A stretch of DNA of 64,000 nt from Strix aluco (GCF_031877795.1 NC_133970.1:43631533-43695532); one strand, 5' to 3'. Numbered from the stretch's first letter, positions 24,166-35,480 are shown. The notes: a model not told the origin generated them from the letters alone. Translations and numbers: made by a program.

Positions 24166-26412
24166 TTATAACCCACTTGCGGTTCTCAAAATGAACCGAG
24201 AAGCTTTTCTTTCCTTTTTCTTGCAGGTAAACCCCCCCCGGAGAAAGATATTCTGAGTCACGACAGGGGATCCTTATGTGAATTTAAATTTGTATACAGT
24301 GTTGATGTTCATTGTCTTATTAATATTTCTAGGATGTATTGTCTATCATTGCAAAAATTGCTTTGGGTGACTGTTCCCCTCTCCCTTGGTTCTGGGGGAA
24401 GCACCGGCTTCCTAAGTGTTAACCAAGAATGGGAGGAAAACGAATTTGTGGGTTTAAGTCATTCTGTTACCAGTATTATGAGCAAACAACAGACACCAAA
24501 TCAGGGGAAGGGCCCTTTGCTAATGGGGCCTGGGCTTTAAAAAGTCGTTACTGGGCCCATGAAGGCAAGATGGAAATACCAAGACCTAAACCACACATGC
24601 ACTCTGGGCTGGGGGCATGGAAATTCATTTTCCTGCTGCAAAGGCAGACCCCAGCTCCAGCGAGCCAGACCATCTTCAGCTCCACAATTGACAACAACAA
24701 CCAGAATATTTTCCCTTGTGATATGTATGTGTTGGTCTTATAAGTGTCCATGTAAAACATCCTGTAATTGTACTTGTTCATGCAGACAACCACCTTCTTC
24801 CCCCAGTCCCCAAGGACCGGGAGTACATCCATTAGGCCCAGCGTGCGACACATTTTAGTTAAATATGTTTGGTTAAAATATTGTTAATTGACATTGTTAT
24901 TGTCACTGTTACCTTTATTATATGTTTGGTTAGGATGTTGTTAACCATTGTCAGTGTTAATATTGTTTTATTTGTTATTTGTAGTGTTATCGCTCATTTA
25001 CCTTTGTTTAAATCTGGGATAGAAGTTTCTAGGCCCAGATGACACATGCGCTTTAGGATAAAGGGGCGTGGAAAGCGATTTTCCTGCTGCGTATGCTGAC
25101 CCCAACTTCGGCAGAGCAGGGCAACAAACCGCATGGACTACCAGAGCCACAAACACTCAGTGATATATTACCAGAACCACGGAAAAATAATGGATAATAT
25201 GTTAGTAATAATTTCAATTCACTTTATAGCCTTAGCCTTGATAATCATTTTCTTATTTGTTCTTATAATACAACTTTTTTGTCCCTGTGAATGTCAATCA
25301 TGTAAACTGCCATTGTGTTCTTCTACTGATTCCTTGCAACCTTAAAATCGGTTTGTAGAATGTTTTGGTTTTGTAGAGTTAGTTAATTTTGAGCATGACA
25401 TGTTTGTTAGAGATGTTGTTAGCTATATGCTTGTTAACTGAAGATATTTATATTTGTTAAAGATATTGTTAGTTACATGTTTATTAATGGAAAATTTATA
25501 TATCTGTTAAAGATGTTATTAGTTATATGTTAGTCAGAAATATCGTTAGTTGTCATGTTGCACGCTATTTCTGTCCTTTCTTTCTCTCTCTCTTTATATC
25601 TCTATCCTTTGTGCCACCACGAGGACAGCAATGTCAAGCCATGGGGCAGTGTGAGAGACTGTATTGCCTCGACATTGCTGCCACACCACTACCACTACCT
25701 GGCCTCAACATCCTGTCGCCATGAAGGAGTACGCTCTGAAGGAGATGAATTGTCCCCGAAGAAACCACCATATCTGCCTGAAGCCAGAACGACATCATCC
25801 TTGGCAGTGCCTGCCAAGCTGCGCTTGCGCACGAGCCAGGTGGAGAAGAAATCAGGGTGAGGAAGGCGTGCGGAAGCTGAAGACACCACAGGCCGACACC
25901 CCTCCTCCAGCACGACCACTGAGAACACCTGGACATGCGCACCTGGAGGAACACGGAGCGGCACGTATGACAATGAGCTCCGTGGAAATGGGCGGACTCT
26001 TTGGAGAAATTGTGGGGACTTGGACAATAAAAAGACTGCGTACTCCTCTCTCAGGGCTCAGAACTGAGATTTCAGGAGAGACTGAACCAACAGGACATCA
26101 CTGGATTCGTGGTGGTAACTGATTTTGCTGCATCTCTTCTGTTTGCTTGCTTAGGTATTCTGAATTTTCTTTCTTCTTCCCTCTGTCCTATCGCTATTAT
26201 TGCTTGTTACAGGAAATAGAGTTTCCAAGGTTGCATGGTATCTAACCTCGTTTGTGTCTTAAGATCCACTACTGAGATCGTTTAAGAATCCTCCCTGATA
26301 ATGGATCAGGACATGCCTGACAAAACATCATCAACTGATGAACATAAACTAATGTCACTAACCATAGAGATGGTTTGAGAGCCATGATTCACCTATAGGT
26401 CAAAGGACCGAA
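24166..26412 (+). other. 3' region of provirus C: no env recognised, internal repeats, splice-acceptor-like site
   Basis: About 2.2 kb between pol and the 3' LTR. A long pyrimidine tract ending TTCTTGCAG (24225-24226) looks like a 3' splice site. Two related segments (about 24613-24668 and 25062-25118) share a GGAAA...TTTTCCTGCTGC core. AT-rich degenerate tandem units with TTGGTTA or TGTTAAAGATGTT lie at 24857-24966 and 25390-25560. The longest open frame is listed separately. No envelope or dUTPase motif was seen. Confidence 0.55.
25664..26122 (+). CDS. Hypothetical 152-aa frame in the 3' region of C
   Basis: An ATG-initiated frame with His, Thr and Pro-rich composition (for example CHTTTTTWPQHP) and clusters of Arg. 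It has no transmembrane segment, signal peptide or recognisable domain. It lies after the splice-acceptor-like site of the element, so an accessory product is conceivable, but chance is more likely in an element this decayed. Confidence 0.15.
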   Translation: MPRHCCHTTTTTWPQHPVAMKEYALKEMNCPRRNHHICLKPERHHPWQCLPSCACARARWRRNQGEEGVRKLKTPQADTPPPARPLRTPGHAHLEEHGAARMTMSSVEMGGLFGEIVGTWTIKRLRTPLSGLRTEISGETEPTGHHWIRGGN

Positions 26413-27273
26413 TGAAGTGCTAAGGCTTGGACAATAAGCCCAAGCCAGAGTTGACCTATAGATGAATCCTGTACATTTTATAACTGATAACCATTGCGCT
26501 AATAGGTATTATACTAAGTTATAGCAAACCAACTATTCTGATGTAAAAGGTGGGAGTACTGAAGCCTGAGCAACAGGCCCTGAACTGAAACTGCTAACTC
26601 CGTATGTAGTCATTAGTGAAATATGCATAGAAGATGTAGCTTAAACATCATAAAACATGTCTATCTTGAATGTATCCTTATATTTCTTTATGTGTGAGCA
26701 AGATAACAAGGCCACAGAAACAGTTATCTGGCCTTGTGACCTTGCTCATAAATTAACTAGAAAAGCAGGGAAACTCCCTTAGCTTCTCCCTTAAGCCCTG
26801 GCCAGGCTCTGGGGGGAACCTAACGTGAGATGAAAACCAGATATTTCCGCTTAAAACAAAAGGTGCCAGCTATTCTGGCTTACTGATTTTTAGGTATATA
26901 AGGCTGGACCCGCTCACAGCGACTTTGGAAGCCTCACCTACGGGTGGATGCACCGCGTAGGATTTCCCACTTGCAGGGAAAGGTTCTCCAAATCCTCACT
27001 GTAACCGGGGCTGCCCAGCGCCTGCGGGTCTGGATGATGGTAACGTATGCAAGTGGTGATGGATCTTTCTTAATCACTATTCTCTCTCTCAGGTAGTAAT
27101 GATTTGATGCATTACCCTGTATTTTCCTATCTGTTTAAGTGCACTATTCTGTCTTTTCTTACTGTATGTTTTCTGTATTATTCTGTTATATTATTTAGTT
27201 ATTTCTAGTAAAATACGCCTGCTCTTTTCACTCTGGTGTCTGAGTTTAATTGATATCCCTGATCAGCAAAACA
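26413..27273 (+). repeat. 3' LTR of C
   Basis: 861 bp, same ends as the 5' LTR, followed by the CAGGA duplication and then by the interrupted pol of B. Confidence 0.93.
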
Positions 27274-28854
27274 CAGGAGGAGCTGTGTCTCAGTGCCGAC
27301 CACTTCTGATGCAGCTCGAATTCCTTCATACGCTGCCAGTATCTCCTTCTCAGTCAGGGTATAGTTAGCTTCAGAGCCTTTGTATCCCCGGCTCCAAAAG
27401 CCTAGAGGTCGGCCTCGGGATTCCCCATGTGCTCTCTGCCAGAACCTCCAGGAAGGGCCATTCTCCCTGGCTGCAGCGTAGTGCATGTTTTTAACCTCTT
27501 TCCCTGCCCAGACTGGCCCGAGGGCCGCTCCCTGGGTAATCTCCTGCTTAATTTTTTCAAAGGCTTGTTGTTGCTCAGGGCCCCATTTAAAATCGTTCTT
27601 CTTGCGGGTTACGTGGTAGAGAGGGCTCACAATCAGGCTGTAGTTTGGGATGTGCATCCTCCAAAACCCCACAGCACCCATGAAAGACTGAGTCTCCTTT
27701 TTAGTGGTTGGTGGGGCCATGGCTGTTATCTTGTTTATCACCTCCATTGGGATGTGGCGACGCCCATCTTGCCATTTTATTCCTAGGAACTGAATCTCCC
27801 TTCCAGGCCCCTTAACTTTCTGTCACTTGATGGCAAAACCAGCCTTCAGGAGGATTTCAATTATCTTCTTTCCTTTCTCAAAGACTTCCTCAGCTGTGTC
27901 CCCCCATACAATGATATCTTCAATGAACTGCAGGTGTCTGGAGCCCCCATCTTTCTCCAGTGCAGTACGGACCAGTCTATGGCAAATGGTGGAGCTGTGT
28001 TTCCACCCCTGGGGCAATCGATAACAGGTGTACTGGATACCCCTCCAAGTGAATGCAAACTGTGGCCTGCACTCTGGTGCTATTGGAATGGAGAAGAACG
28101 CGTTAGCGATGTCAATCGTGGCGTACCACTTGGCTGCCTTCGACTCCAGCTCATACTGGAGCTCTAGCATGTCCGGCACTGCAGCACTCATCACTGGCGT
28201 AACTTCATTCAGGCCACGGTAGTCCACGGTTAGTCTCCATTCGCCATTAGGCTTTCTCACTGGCCATATAGGGCTGTTGAAAGGTGAGTGAGTCTTGCTG
28301 ATCACCTTCTGGCTTTCTAGTCGACGGATCAGCTGATGGATGGGGACCAGGGAATCTCAGTTAGTGTGGTACTGATGTCAGTGCACCATCTTGGTAGCAA
28401 TTGGCACTTGCTGCTCTTCAACCTTAAGCAACCCCACCACTGAGGGGTCCTCTGAGAGGCCGGGTAAGGTGGACAATTGCTCAACCTCCTCCAAGGCAGC
28501 TATACCAAAAGCCCACCAGTACCCTTTTGGGTCTTTAAAGTACCCTCTCCTGAGGTAATCTATACCTAGGATGCACGGGGCACCTGGGCCAGTCACAATG
28601 GGGTGCTTATGCCAGTCCTTCCCAGTTAAGCTTACTTCAGCTTCTAATAGGGTCAGCTGTTGGGACCCCCCTGTCACTCCGGACATCTAGATGGGTTCAA
28701 CCCCACTGTGGCTTGATGGCATCAGAGTGCACTGTGCGCCAGTGTCTACCAAGGCTTTATATTCTTGCCGGTCTGATGTGCGAGGCCATCGGATCCACAC
28801 CTTCCAGTAAATCCGATTATCCCTTTTCTCCACCTTGCTGGAGGCAGGGCCCCT

Positions 28855-30312
28855 CTAATCCTGCTCAGCATCACTCACTTGATCTAAGAGTGACTCCTGC
28901 AAGAATGACTTACTGGTGCCCTCAAGAGGGTCAAGCATACAGTTGGCCATTCTATTCTGTCTGGGGGATTTCCGACTGGACACTGGAGCTACATATCTCT
29001 TGGAAGACTCCCCTTTCATGGTGGTCTTCCCTTTCAGCTGCTGTACTTGTGCAGCTAGGGCGGGAGTGGGCTGTCCATGCCACTTCCTCATGTTTTCCCC
29101 ATGGTCGTGGAGGAAGAAGCACAGGGTGCCCCGTGGTGTGTACCTTCCACTGCCCTTCTCTTGGGTGGGGAAGCGCCTGCTTCTAATGGCTGAGACATCG
29201 ACCCATGCAGGTGGAACGTAGGACATGTCCTCTTCCACTTTCTGGAGCCTCTGAGACAGTTCCCTTACAGCTGAAACCCAGGCATGTTGGGAGGAAGGGA
29301 GATTTCCCTCATATTGCCGGAGCTGGATAATCACTTTGTCCACTGTCTGAGTCTGGGTGTCTCGCCACCAGGACGCTACTGCTAGTGCTTTGGAATGTGC
29401 CTCTGGTCCACTTTGCAGGAACTTCCACCACATCATCGACTGTGTGCAAGGGGCCTGATCTGGATCCATGGGTGACCGCTCATCATTCAGATCACCATAG
29501 ACCTCGTCAAACACAGCCAATTCCCTGAGGTTCTGAATGCCTTTCTCCATGTCGGTCCACTTGCCCAACCGACATAGAACATCATCCTTGTAAGGGTACC
29601 TCTCCCTCACACCGAGCAGGAGTCGCCTCCAAAGGCTGAGGGTTTGAGTCTGTTTCCCTATTGCTTGTCAATACCAGCCTGCTTGGCTAAAGGTCCCAGC
29701 TGCTTGGCCTCTCTCCCCTCCAATTCCAAACCAGCAGCTCCACTATCCCAGCACCAGAGCAACCAGGTGCAAATTTGCTCGCCTGGACTGCGGCTGAAAT
29801 CCTTCCGCATATCTCGCAACTCACTGAGGGATAGAGATCGGATGGTTACCTCCGGCTCTTCCTCCTGCTCTCGTGATGGGCCTGGTTCATCATCACCCTG
29901 TACACTGCGAGAGGATTTTTTTGGTATATTTGGTTTTCCGTATTGGGGCGACTGATATTGGTACTGCTTGTCCCTCTGGCCCAGCTGCTGTGCTGGTGGA
30001 AGCGACTGGTACTGGCACTGCCTGTCCCCCTGGCCCAGCTGCTGCACCAGTAAGTTCATTTTCAGATCCTGCAGCCCTTTCTCCCCCTTGAGGGCAGTGA
30101 ATAGTGTTAAGGACGATGCGGTAAGCATGGGCAAGCCCCCAGCACATCGCAGCGAGTTGTGTCTCCCGGGCTTTGTCAGATTGGCAGCACACCTTTTCCA
30201 AACACTCCACCAGTTTATCAGGACTCTGCACTTGTTCGGGAGTGAAATCCCAGAACGTTGGGGGTGACCACTGACTCAGGCACTTGCCCATTTTTTCCCA
30301 CACACCTTGCAT
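28855..30312 (-). pseudogene. gag: gag of B, central and C-terminal part
   Basis: On the minus strand, frames 30312-29893, 30134-29658 and 29610-28855 follow family A Gag in order. Landmarks are QWSPPTFWDFTPEQ, a Gln/Tyr-rich repeat region, LRDMRKDFSRSPGEQICTWL (the PGE motif) and a C-terminal basic half with TLCFFLHDHGENMRKW. At least two frameshifts break it. It ends in the amber codon at 28855-28857, whose context (GAT TAG AGG) and in-frame continuation into pol are shared with family A. No Cys-His box is present. Confidence 0.85.
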
Positions 30313-30713
30313 TTATAACTATCTGCCCTCGGGGCAGGTTTCCAGGTGGTGCCATTATTGGAGAAGTATCGCATGGCCCAAAACAAGATCAGGCAGATAT
30401 TCAGAAAGCATTGTGCCACGAACACAGTGGCCAGGAGGCTCCAGGGATAGCTGAAACTCTCAAAAACCGAGAGGATCTCTTCCCCTGGCTCACCCATAGA
30501 GGGGGTGAGACCCCTAACAAAAGCCCAGGCAGCAAACAGGAACCCGTTCACCCCCACAAGCAGTGATGCAAGCACATTATAAGCAATCTGCAGCCAGTAC
30601 AGCAAAACAAGACCCTTGACACATTTTCCACCGACAACAAACACCAGCACTGGGAACACACAGTGGATATAAGGATTAATCCAGCCCCACCACGCAAGCA
30701 AGTTGGCCAGCAT
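30276..30713 (-). CDS. Hydrophobic N-terminal Gag region of B, several predicted membrane segments
   Basis: 145 codons on the minus strand, opening about 105 nt after the primer site. Three or four hydrophobic stretches can be seen: about residues 14-28 (IHCVFPVLVFVVGG), 34-54 (LVLLYWLQIAYNVLASLL), 57-67 and 92-114 (SLLATVFVAQCFLNICLIL). A CKVC pair lies near the end. The start aligns with Gag of family A (INPYV in A, INPYI in B), and its tail overlaps the start of the next gag frame, so it is probably the Gag N-terminus cut by a +1 shift and not a separate gene. The function is unknown. Membrane anchoring in place of myristoylation is an inference. Confidence 0.6.
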   Translation of the reverse strand: MLANLLAWWGWINPYIHCVFPVLVFVVGGKCVKGLVLLYWLQIAYNVLASLLVGVNGFLFAAWAFVRGLTPSMGEPGEEILSVFESFSYPWSLLATVFVAQCFLNICLILFWAMRYFSNNGTTWKPAPRADSYKCKVCGKKWASA

Positions 30714-30818
30714 TGCAAACGTTTCTTATCAAACAAATACAAATAAAAACAGAAAAATTGCACCTAACAGATTGCTCTAACACACCTTCTCCTTTTGTCC
30801 TTATTTCAGCCCTCTTGA

Positions 30819-30836
30819 GCCCCATGTTGGGTGCCA
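30819..30836 (-). promoter_or_regulatory. Primer-binding site of B, tRNA-Lys type
   Basis: Read on the minus strand: TGGCACCCAACATGGGGC, two transitions from the Lys(1,2) primer sequence, 5 nt after the 5' LTR. Confidence 0.85.
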
Positions 30837-30841
30837 AAAGT

Positions 30842-31198
30842 TGTGTTGGTTTAGTCCCTGCTGGGGTCTGAGACCACGCGGCCGCTGCCCCTCCCCCACA
30901 AAGGGAGTGAAATACAAAGCCCCGGGGCTGAGATAAGGAGAGGTTTAATACAACAGTGCAACAGCAACACAACAAACAACAACAATAACAATAACAGTAG
31001 TAACAATGAACAGAGCAAGATATGTACCGATACAGCAGTGAGAGCAGAGACATCGCATAAACGCACGCGTTCCCCAATTCTCCCGTGCTCCCGCGCTTGG
31101 GCGCCAGGAGGTGACGTCAGCATGGTATTGAATAACCCGGGTAGAGCTTCCCCCCCACTGCTGGGGAAACTTAACCCTATCCTAGCTGAACCAGGACA
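30842..31198 (-). repeat. 5' LTR of B (right end in plus coordinates)
   Basis: 357 bp, matching 18621-18983 with about 5% differences and a shorter AAC/AAT run. In minus orientation it starts TGTCCTGGTTCAGC and carries ATTAAA as a likely poly(A) signal. Confidence 0.92.
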
Positions 31199-31203
31199 CC
31201 AGC

Positions 31204-34104
31204 AAAAGGGGAGCAAAAGGGGGACCCTGTTCTTATACACAGCTTCCAAACCTTACGCTAATAATATCAGAAAAAAATTATTGATATCAGTGAGTGTGCA
31301 TGAGTACACTCATGAAGTCAACACAGACTCAAAATCGGTGTGATTAATTCTGAAAATTATAGTTGTTTTCAGGAGAGGCTTTTGAGCATTCTGCTAAGTG
31401 AAAATAGTCTGAGGGTGGTCACTTGTGTTTTGCAGTGCCATCATTTTTTAGTTGTCAGGGATTAGTTTCTAGCTTTTATTGTTTCTTATCTGTGGCAGTT
31501 ATGCCTGCTGTTCTGAATTTATTTTGATTTCCTTCCTATACTACATTTTGTTGCCATTTTGTTAGATTTTTCATTTCTAAGTAAAGCTTTCAGTCCCATG
31601 GTTTCAGCAAATAAATTTAAAAAGTATATTGGTTTTAATGATCTCATTCACTTGGGAAGTTGTTATTTGTGTTCTAGAAATTATTTGTGTGGTCTAACTG
31701 AACTGGTGTAACTATATTTATACTAATTTGATTACGTCTTCTGTGCTGTTTTCCATCTAGAGTGTACACTTGAATATATACCCACATGGTTCCAATGACT
31801 CCACATGCTCCCATTTACTGTGGTAGGATTTTCAAGCAATATATCTAATTGCACTTTTCATTATGTAATCAATAGTCTTATAAGTTAATTGCACAGTTTT
31901 GCTTTCATTTTAGGGTTACGATAAAAATTGATTTTCCATCCTTCTGACATTCACTAACTGAGCAACACAAAACTGATTCAACACAAATGAATGTCCAATA
32001 TTTTCAGTAACCAACATTCCCACTGCTTTAATGGTGGAACAAGTTTTTGTCATGATGTGAAGTTAGGTGATGAACTTTCAGATACAGAGTGGTATTCTTC
32101 CCTCTTCTTTGAAATTGCACTCTTAGTAAAGCTGTGGATTTGTGCAATACATGGTTTGCAAGTTGCTATTCTTTTTTTCCTCTTTTCCCTTCTCACCTTG
32201 AAAGGACCAGAGTGAGTGGCAATGTTAGCAGCAACAGAAAGGAAGTGCATTTGGTCCTGTGGGCACCTCTCCATCTGATTGATATAAACGTACATTAGAA
32301 TGGTTCTCAGAAACTGCGTTGGTGCTCCCTGAAAACAATCTGGTTAAAAGCATAGATTGCTCATAAAAAATCTCACATACCCCATTAAACAGTCAGTATA
32401 CTATGTCTTTCTGCCTTCCTGTCAGGATGCCTCGACCCATTCACTGGCTTAGACACATAAGCTCTTCCTCTTTTAGCCCACCTTTCTCATCACTTCAGTG
32501 TACTGCAGTTCTCTGAGTTTGACCAGTTGGACTTCCTGCATGCAATAACCTGGCTACAGCTTCCCTGTGGCAAGCAGTCTCCACTTGCTATAACCACAGC
32601 TGACACACTCTATGTGACTCTGTATCCATGTGGCAGGAGGTCTAAATTGTCAATATGTTTATTGCTCTTTGCAGATTACATACAGATATGGAAATTAGAT
32701 AATTTGATAATTTGTAGCAAATGACATGCATATTGGCTACTTGTGACTTGATGCCCTTTCACATTTCTTCTGCATTGTCCAATCCAACACAATAAGAGGC
32801 AATGCTACCTAACTCTTCTAGCTGAGAGTTGTGATGAAAACTATGTGCATGCATAGATCTTCAAGATTTCTGTCAAATTTAGGTGTGCAGATGACAAAGT
32901 TACTTCCCTCAGCTCTCTGTCCCATTAACTTGTTGGAGATATTTGTCCACTGTAGTAAGGCCAGCAGAAAGGCAATCAAGTATCCATAGCTGTGGGAACA
33001 TCTGAGATCAGGACACCTTGTAAGAGGTTTCTACAAAACTGAACATTTGAAGCAGGGAAAGTACCATAGAACCTTGGGAAAGGAAAGAGTAGGGAGTGGG
33101 TTGTGGGCAAAAGTTAAATATTCTGCTGATTTGCAACTGGCTTGCAGGTTGTTTGCCAAATGGCTATTCCAGGGGCAAATGGACATGGCTCCAGTTTTTT
33201 ACTTAATGTGGAAGATCTGGGAGATGTTTTTCCTATCTATTTTTGTTTAAGCACAGAAGATTTTAGAAGAAGGTCTGAGTGGTATTGATAACGTTCATCA
33301 TAGGGCAGCTTAAGAAAAAGCGACAAGAACCAAATCCAGACTTTCTTGTGCCCATGTTGATCTCACAAAGCCTCCAGCAGATAAGATTATATGTTAACTT
33401 TTAACAGACTGCCCATCTGAGATGTGTTATTTTTGTCACTAAAATCCTGTGAATTGGTTGCATGGGCTATATGACTGAATGTGGTAAAATATATCCGGAG
33501 ACATTACTGAAGAAAGTCCTGACTGGTATATCCAAAATAAAGTTTGGGTGGAGTGAGCTGGGTTTAAAAAGCTGTCTCAGAATTACTTTTTTCACAAAGA
33601 CAAATTGACTTGCATAATCTAGCAGTTAGCTGTTTGCTGATTTTTCTCTCAAAATAACCAGCATTGGGGAATAAATTGTGGTAGACATACTGACATTTTC
33701 ATAGTAACTAATGTGCTTTAGTGGGAGAACTTATGGAAAAAGGATAAACAGTGTTATAAACAGAATCTGTGATAGACTGGTATGCTAATAATTCTTACTG
33801 GTATCCATTGGGGTGATGCCGTTAATCATAAACAGTACACTTATGTGTGAGTTGTGTTGATGGCCAAATGAGTGGCAAAAACATTTCTGCCACATGCTAT
33901 CAAATTGTAGGAAAGCTGAGTAAGTCATACTCATGAGCTGGAGAGCCCTGTGATAAATTGCACTTTTGAAGCAGCTTTCTCTGTGCTAATATGTCAGTTG
34001 TCTAAACTGTTTTTAGAAGGTGTCATCTTAAAACAGAAAACCACAAATCCAAACCAATAATCTCTTTTTCCTCAAAATGTGACCTACTAAGCCAAAATCA
34101 TACC
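31204..34104. other. 2.9 kb without gene or recognised repeat
   Basis: AT-rich, apparently single-copy sequence. Open frames are short and show no domain. It forms the original genomic ground between B and E. Confidence 0.5.
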
Positions 34105-34111
34105 CATGTAT

Positions 34112-34515
34112 TGTGGGAGACATCGGCCTGTCAGCCTTGCACAGCCTCTGAATCAACAGCAAGGCTTTGATGAGAAACAGGCCTTGGGAGAAAGATCAGA
34201 AACTGCTGAGCTGTGCCAAGGTGGCAGGGAAAAACAACGGCCAGCTGCAACACTGAGCTGTGGCAAAGTACTGAACTGTGAGAAGTTACCGCCGCGTGAA
34301 CAGCGCGTGAACGAGAGGGTGATTGGTCTGCACAGCGCGTGTTAGAGTGGTCTGATGCTGATAGGAGAAAAGGTTGATAACTGTCTAATTGATGATTTGC
34401 TAATTATGAAGTAAGAGCTTTGGCGAGAGCATAAGTATGTACTATTGGAAAAATAAACGGCTTTGCTTGATATAACTCTCATAGAGTTGTGCAGGTCCGA
34501 TATCCTCCCGCAACA
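34112..34515 (+). repeat. 5' LTR of E
   Basis: 404 bp, TGTGGGAGACATCGG...CCTCCCGCAACA, with AATAAA at 34452-34457. Four substitutions separate it from the 3' LTR by eye. Confidence 0.92.
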
Positions 34516-34517
34516 AA

Positions 34518-34535
34518 TGGTGACCCCGATGTCCC
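34518..34535 (+). promoter_or_regulatory. Primer-binding site of E, tRNA-Trp type
   Basis: TGGTGACCCCGATGTCCC starts 2 nt after the LTR and matches the tRNA-Trp primer sequence used by avian alpharetroviruses at 14 of 18 positions, including the first 12. Confidence 0.7.
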
Positions 34536-34669
34536 AGGACTGAGCGCAGAAGACGCCGCGGGAGGATCCCCAATTGGAGGTACTGTCTGCAGCGGGGCTG
34601 TGGCAGGGAGGATGGAAAACAGTCAATCGACAGAAAATCACCTGGGAGAGGTGATCGATCGGGGGCAGC

Positions 34670-34728
34670 ATGGGGCAGAACATGTCTGCAGAGGAGATGG
34701 CCACTGTCAGACTCCTGCTGCATATACT
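34670..34728 (+). pseudogene. gag: Start of gag (matrix) of E, cut by A2
   Basis: ATG at 34670 opens MGQNMSAEEMATVRLLLHI, a retroviral matrix N-terminus with Gly at position 2 suited to myristoylation. The frame is cut at 34728 by insertion of A2 and resumes at 41127. Confidence 0.75.
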
Positions 34729-35331
34729 TGTATCGGGTCTGGCTGAGCCAGAATTGGTTTTCCCCTGTAGCAGCCCTCATGGTGCTGTGTTTTATGCTGG
34801 GAGCTGGCAGAGTGTTGATAGCACACTGGTGTTGTGGCTACTGTTGAGTAGTGCTTACACAGCACCAAGGCTCTTTCTGACATTTCCCCCCCACAGTGGG
34901 ACGGGGTGGGCAAGATCTTGGGAGGGGACACAACCAGGACAGCTGACCCGAACTGACCAAAGGGATATTCCATACCATATGACGTCTGCTCAGTATAAAG
35001 CTGGGAGAAAGGAGGAAGGGGGTGGGGTCACCCTTGGTCCTCCGAGGCAACCGCTACGCGTATCAGAGCCCTGCTTCCTGAGAAGGCCCGACATCGCCTG
35101 TTAATGGGAAGTAGAGAATAAATCTGTTTTCTTTTTTTGCTTCCGCGCGCGGACCTTTGCTTCGCTTTGCTTATATTAAAACTGCTGTTGTTTTACCCAC
35201 AAGGGTTGTTTTGTTTTCCTATCTTATTTTCTTTCCCTTCTTTGCCCTATTGAGAAAATAAGGGGAAGGGGGGGGAAGTGATAGAGCGACTTGGTGGGTA
35301 CCTGGCATTTAGCCAAGGTCAAACCACCACA
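34729..35331 (+). repeat. 5' LTR of A2
   Basis: 603 bp, TGTATCGGGTCTGG...CAAACCACCACA. It appears identical to 40519-41121. Confidence 0.96.
34979..35122 (+). promoter_or_regulatory. LTR promoter and poly(A) signal of A2
   Basis: TGACGTC (34979-34985) resembles a CRE/ATF site. TATAAA follows at 34994-34999, placing the start of R near 35020-35030. AATAAA lies at 35117-35122, and a T- and GC-rich stretch follows. The same block is repeated in the 3' LTR. Factor binding is inferred from motif only. Confidence 0.7.
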
Positions 35332-35339
35332 GTCAATTT

Positions 35340-35357
35340 TGGCGCCCAACGTGGGGC
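35340..35357 (+). promoter_or_regulatory. Primer-binding site of A2, tRNA-Lys(1,2)
   Basis: TGGCGCCCAACGTGGGGC is an exact 18-nt match to the Lys(1,2) primer sequence used, for example, by Mason-Pfizer monkey virus. It lies 8 nt after the LTR. Confidence 0.92.
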
Positions 35358-35480
35358 GGGACAACGGCAGTTTTATATTAATTGTGCTATAGCTATAGCA
35401 GTTAGTAAGCGACAAGCTCTTGTGCTGGTCACGGGTTTGTTTATTGCTCTGCTTATCTTTATTTTGCTAAGCTCGGGAAC

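Larger units (their letters stand above)
20684..27273 (+). mobile_element. Provirus C: ERVL, tRNA-Leu primed, nested in provirus B
   Basis: Its LTRs are at 20684-21545 and 26413-27273. The target duplication CAGGA is perfect (20679-20683 and 27274-27278), and removing the element restores the continuity of the B pol frame. A tRNA-Leu primer site, a coiled-coil Gag, an ERVL RT fragment and the integrase tail follow in order. Pol is heavily deleted. LTRs differ at about 28 sites (about 3%). About 2.2 kb between the integrase end and the 3' LTR have no recognised product. Confidence 0.95.
19093..28854 (-). pseudogene. pol: pol of B: protease-RT-RNase H-integrase, interrupted by provirus C
   Basis: On the minus strand the frame continues directly after the amber codon at 28855-28857. 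Protease (DTGAQCTLMPSS) is followed by a premature TAG where family A has the Trp of PIWISGVTGG. RT (28305-27823) has its YIDD changed to FIED, losing the first Asp of the pair, and stops at 27823. The connection domain runs 27747-27279. Provirus C then interrupts the gene at a point matching family A TEAQLLLAPRL. RNase H resumes at 20667-19873 (FTDGSC, YTDSW), and integrase is at 19869-19093 (CETC, QIDYI, ESDNGTHF, SGKIERYNG) with a small deletion after IDYI. It is non-functional. Confidence 0.9.
18621..31198 (-). mobile_element. Provirus B: class III-type ERV, tRNA-Lys primed, minus strand, split by provirus C
   Basis: LTRs lie at 18621-18983 (3') and 30842-31198 (5'). Flanking 5-mers are CCACC and CCAGC, one mismatch. 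On the minus strand the order is primer site, hydrophobic Gag N-terminus, Gag, amber codon, Pol, polypurine tract. Pol is a clear homologue of family A along its length, but the LTR is much shorter (about 360 against 605 bp) and distinct. Provirus C interrupts pol between 20683 and 27274. LTR divergence is about 5% by eye, the highest among the paired LTRs here, consistent with B being older than its guest C (about 3%). Confidence 0.93.
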
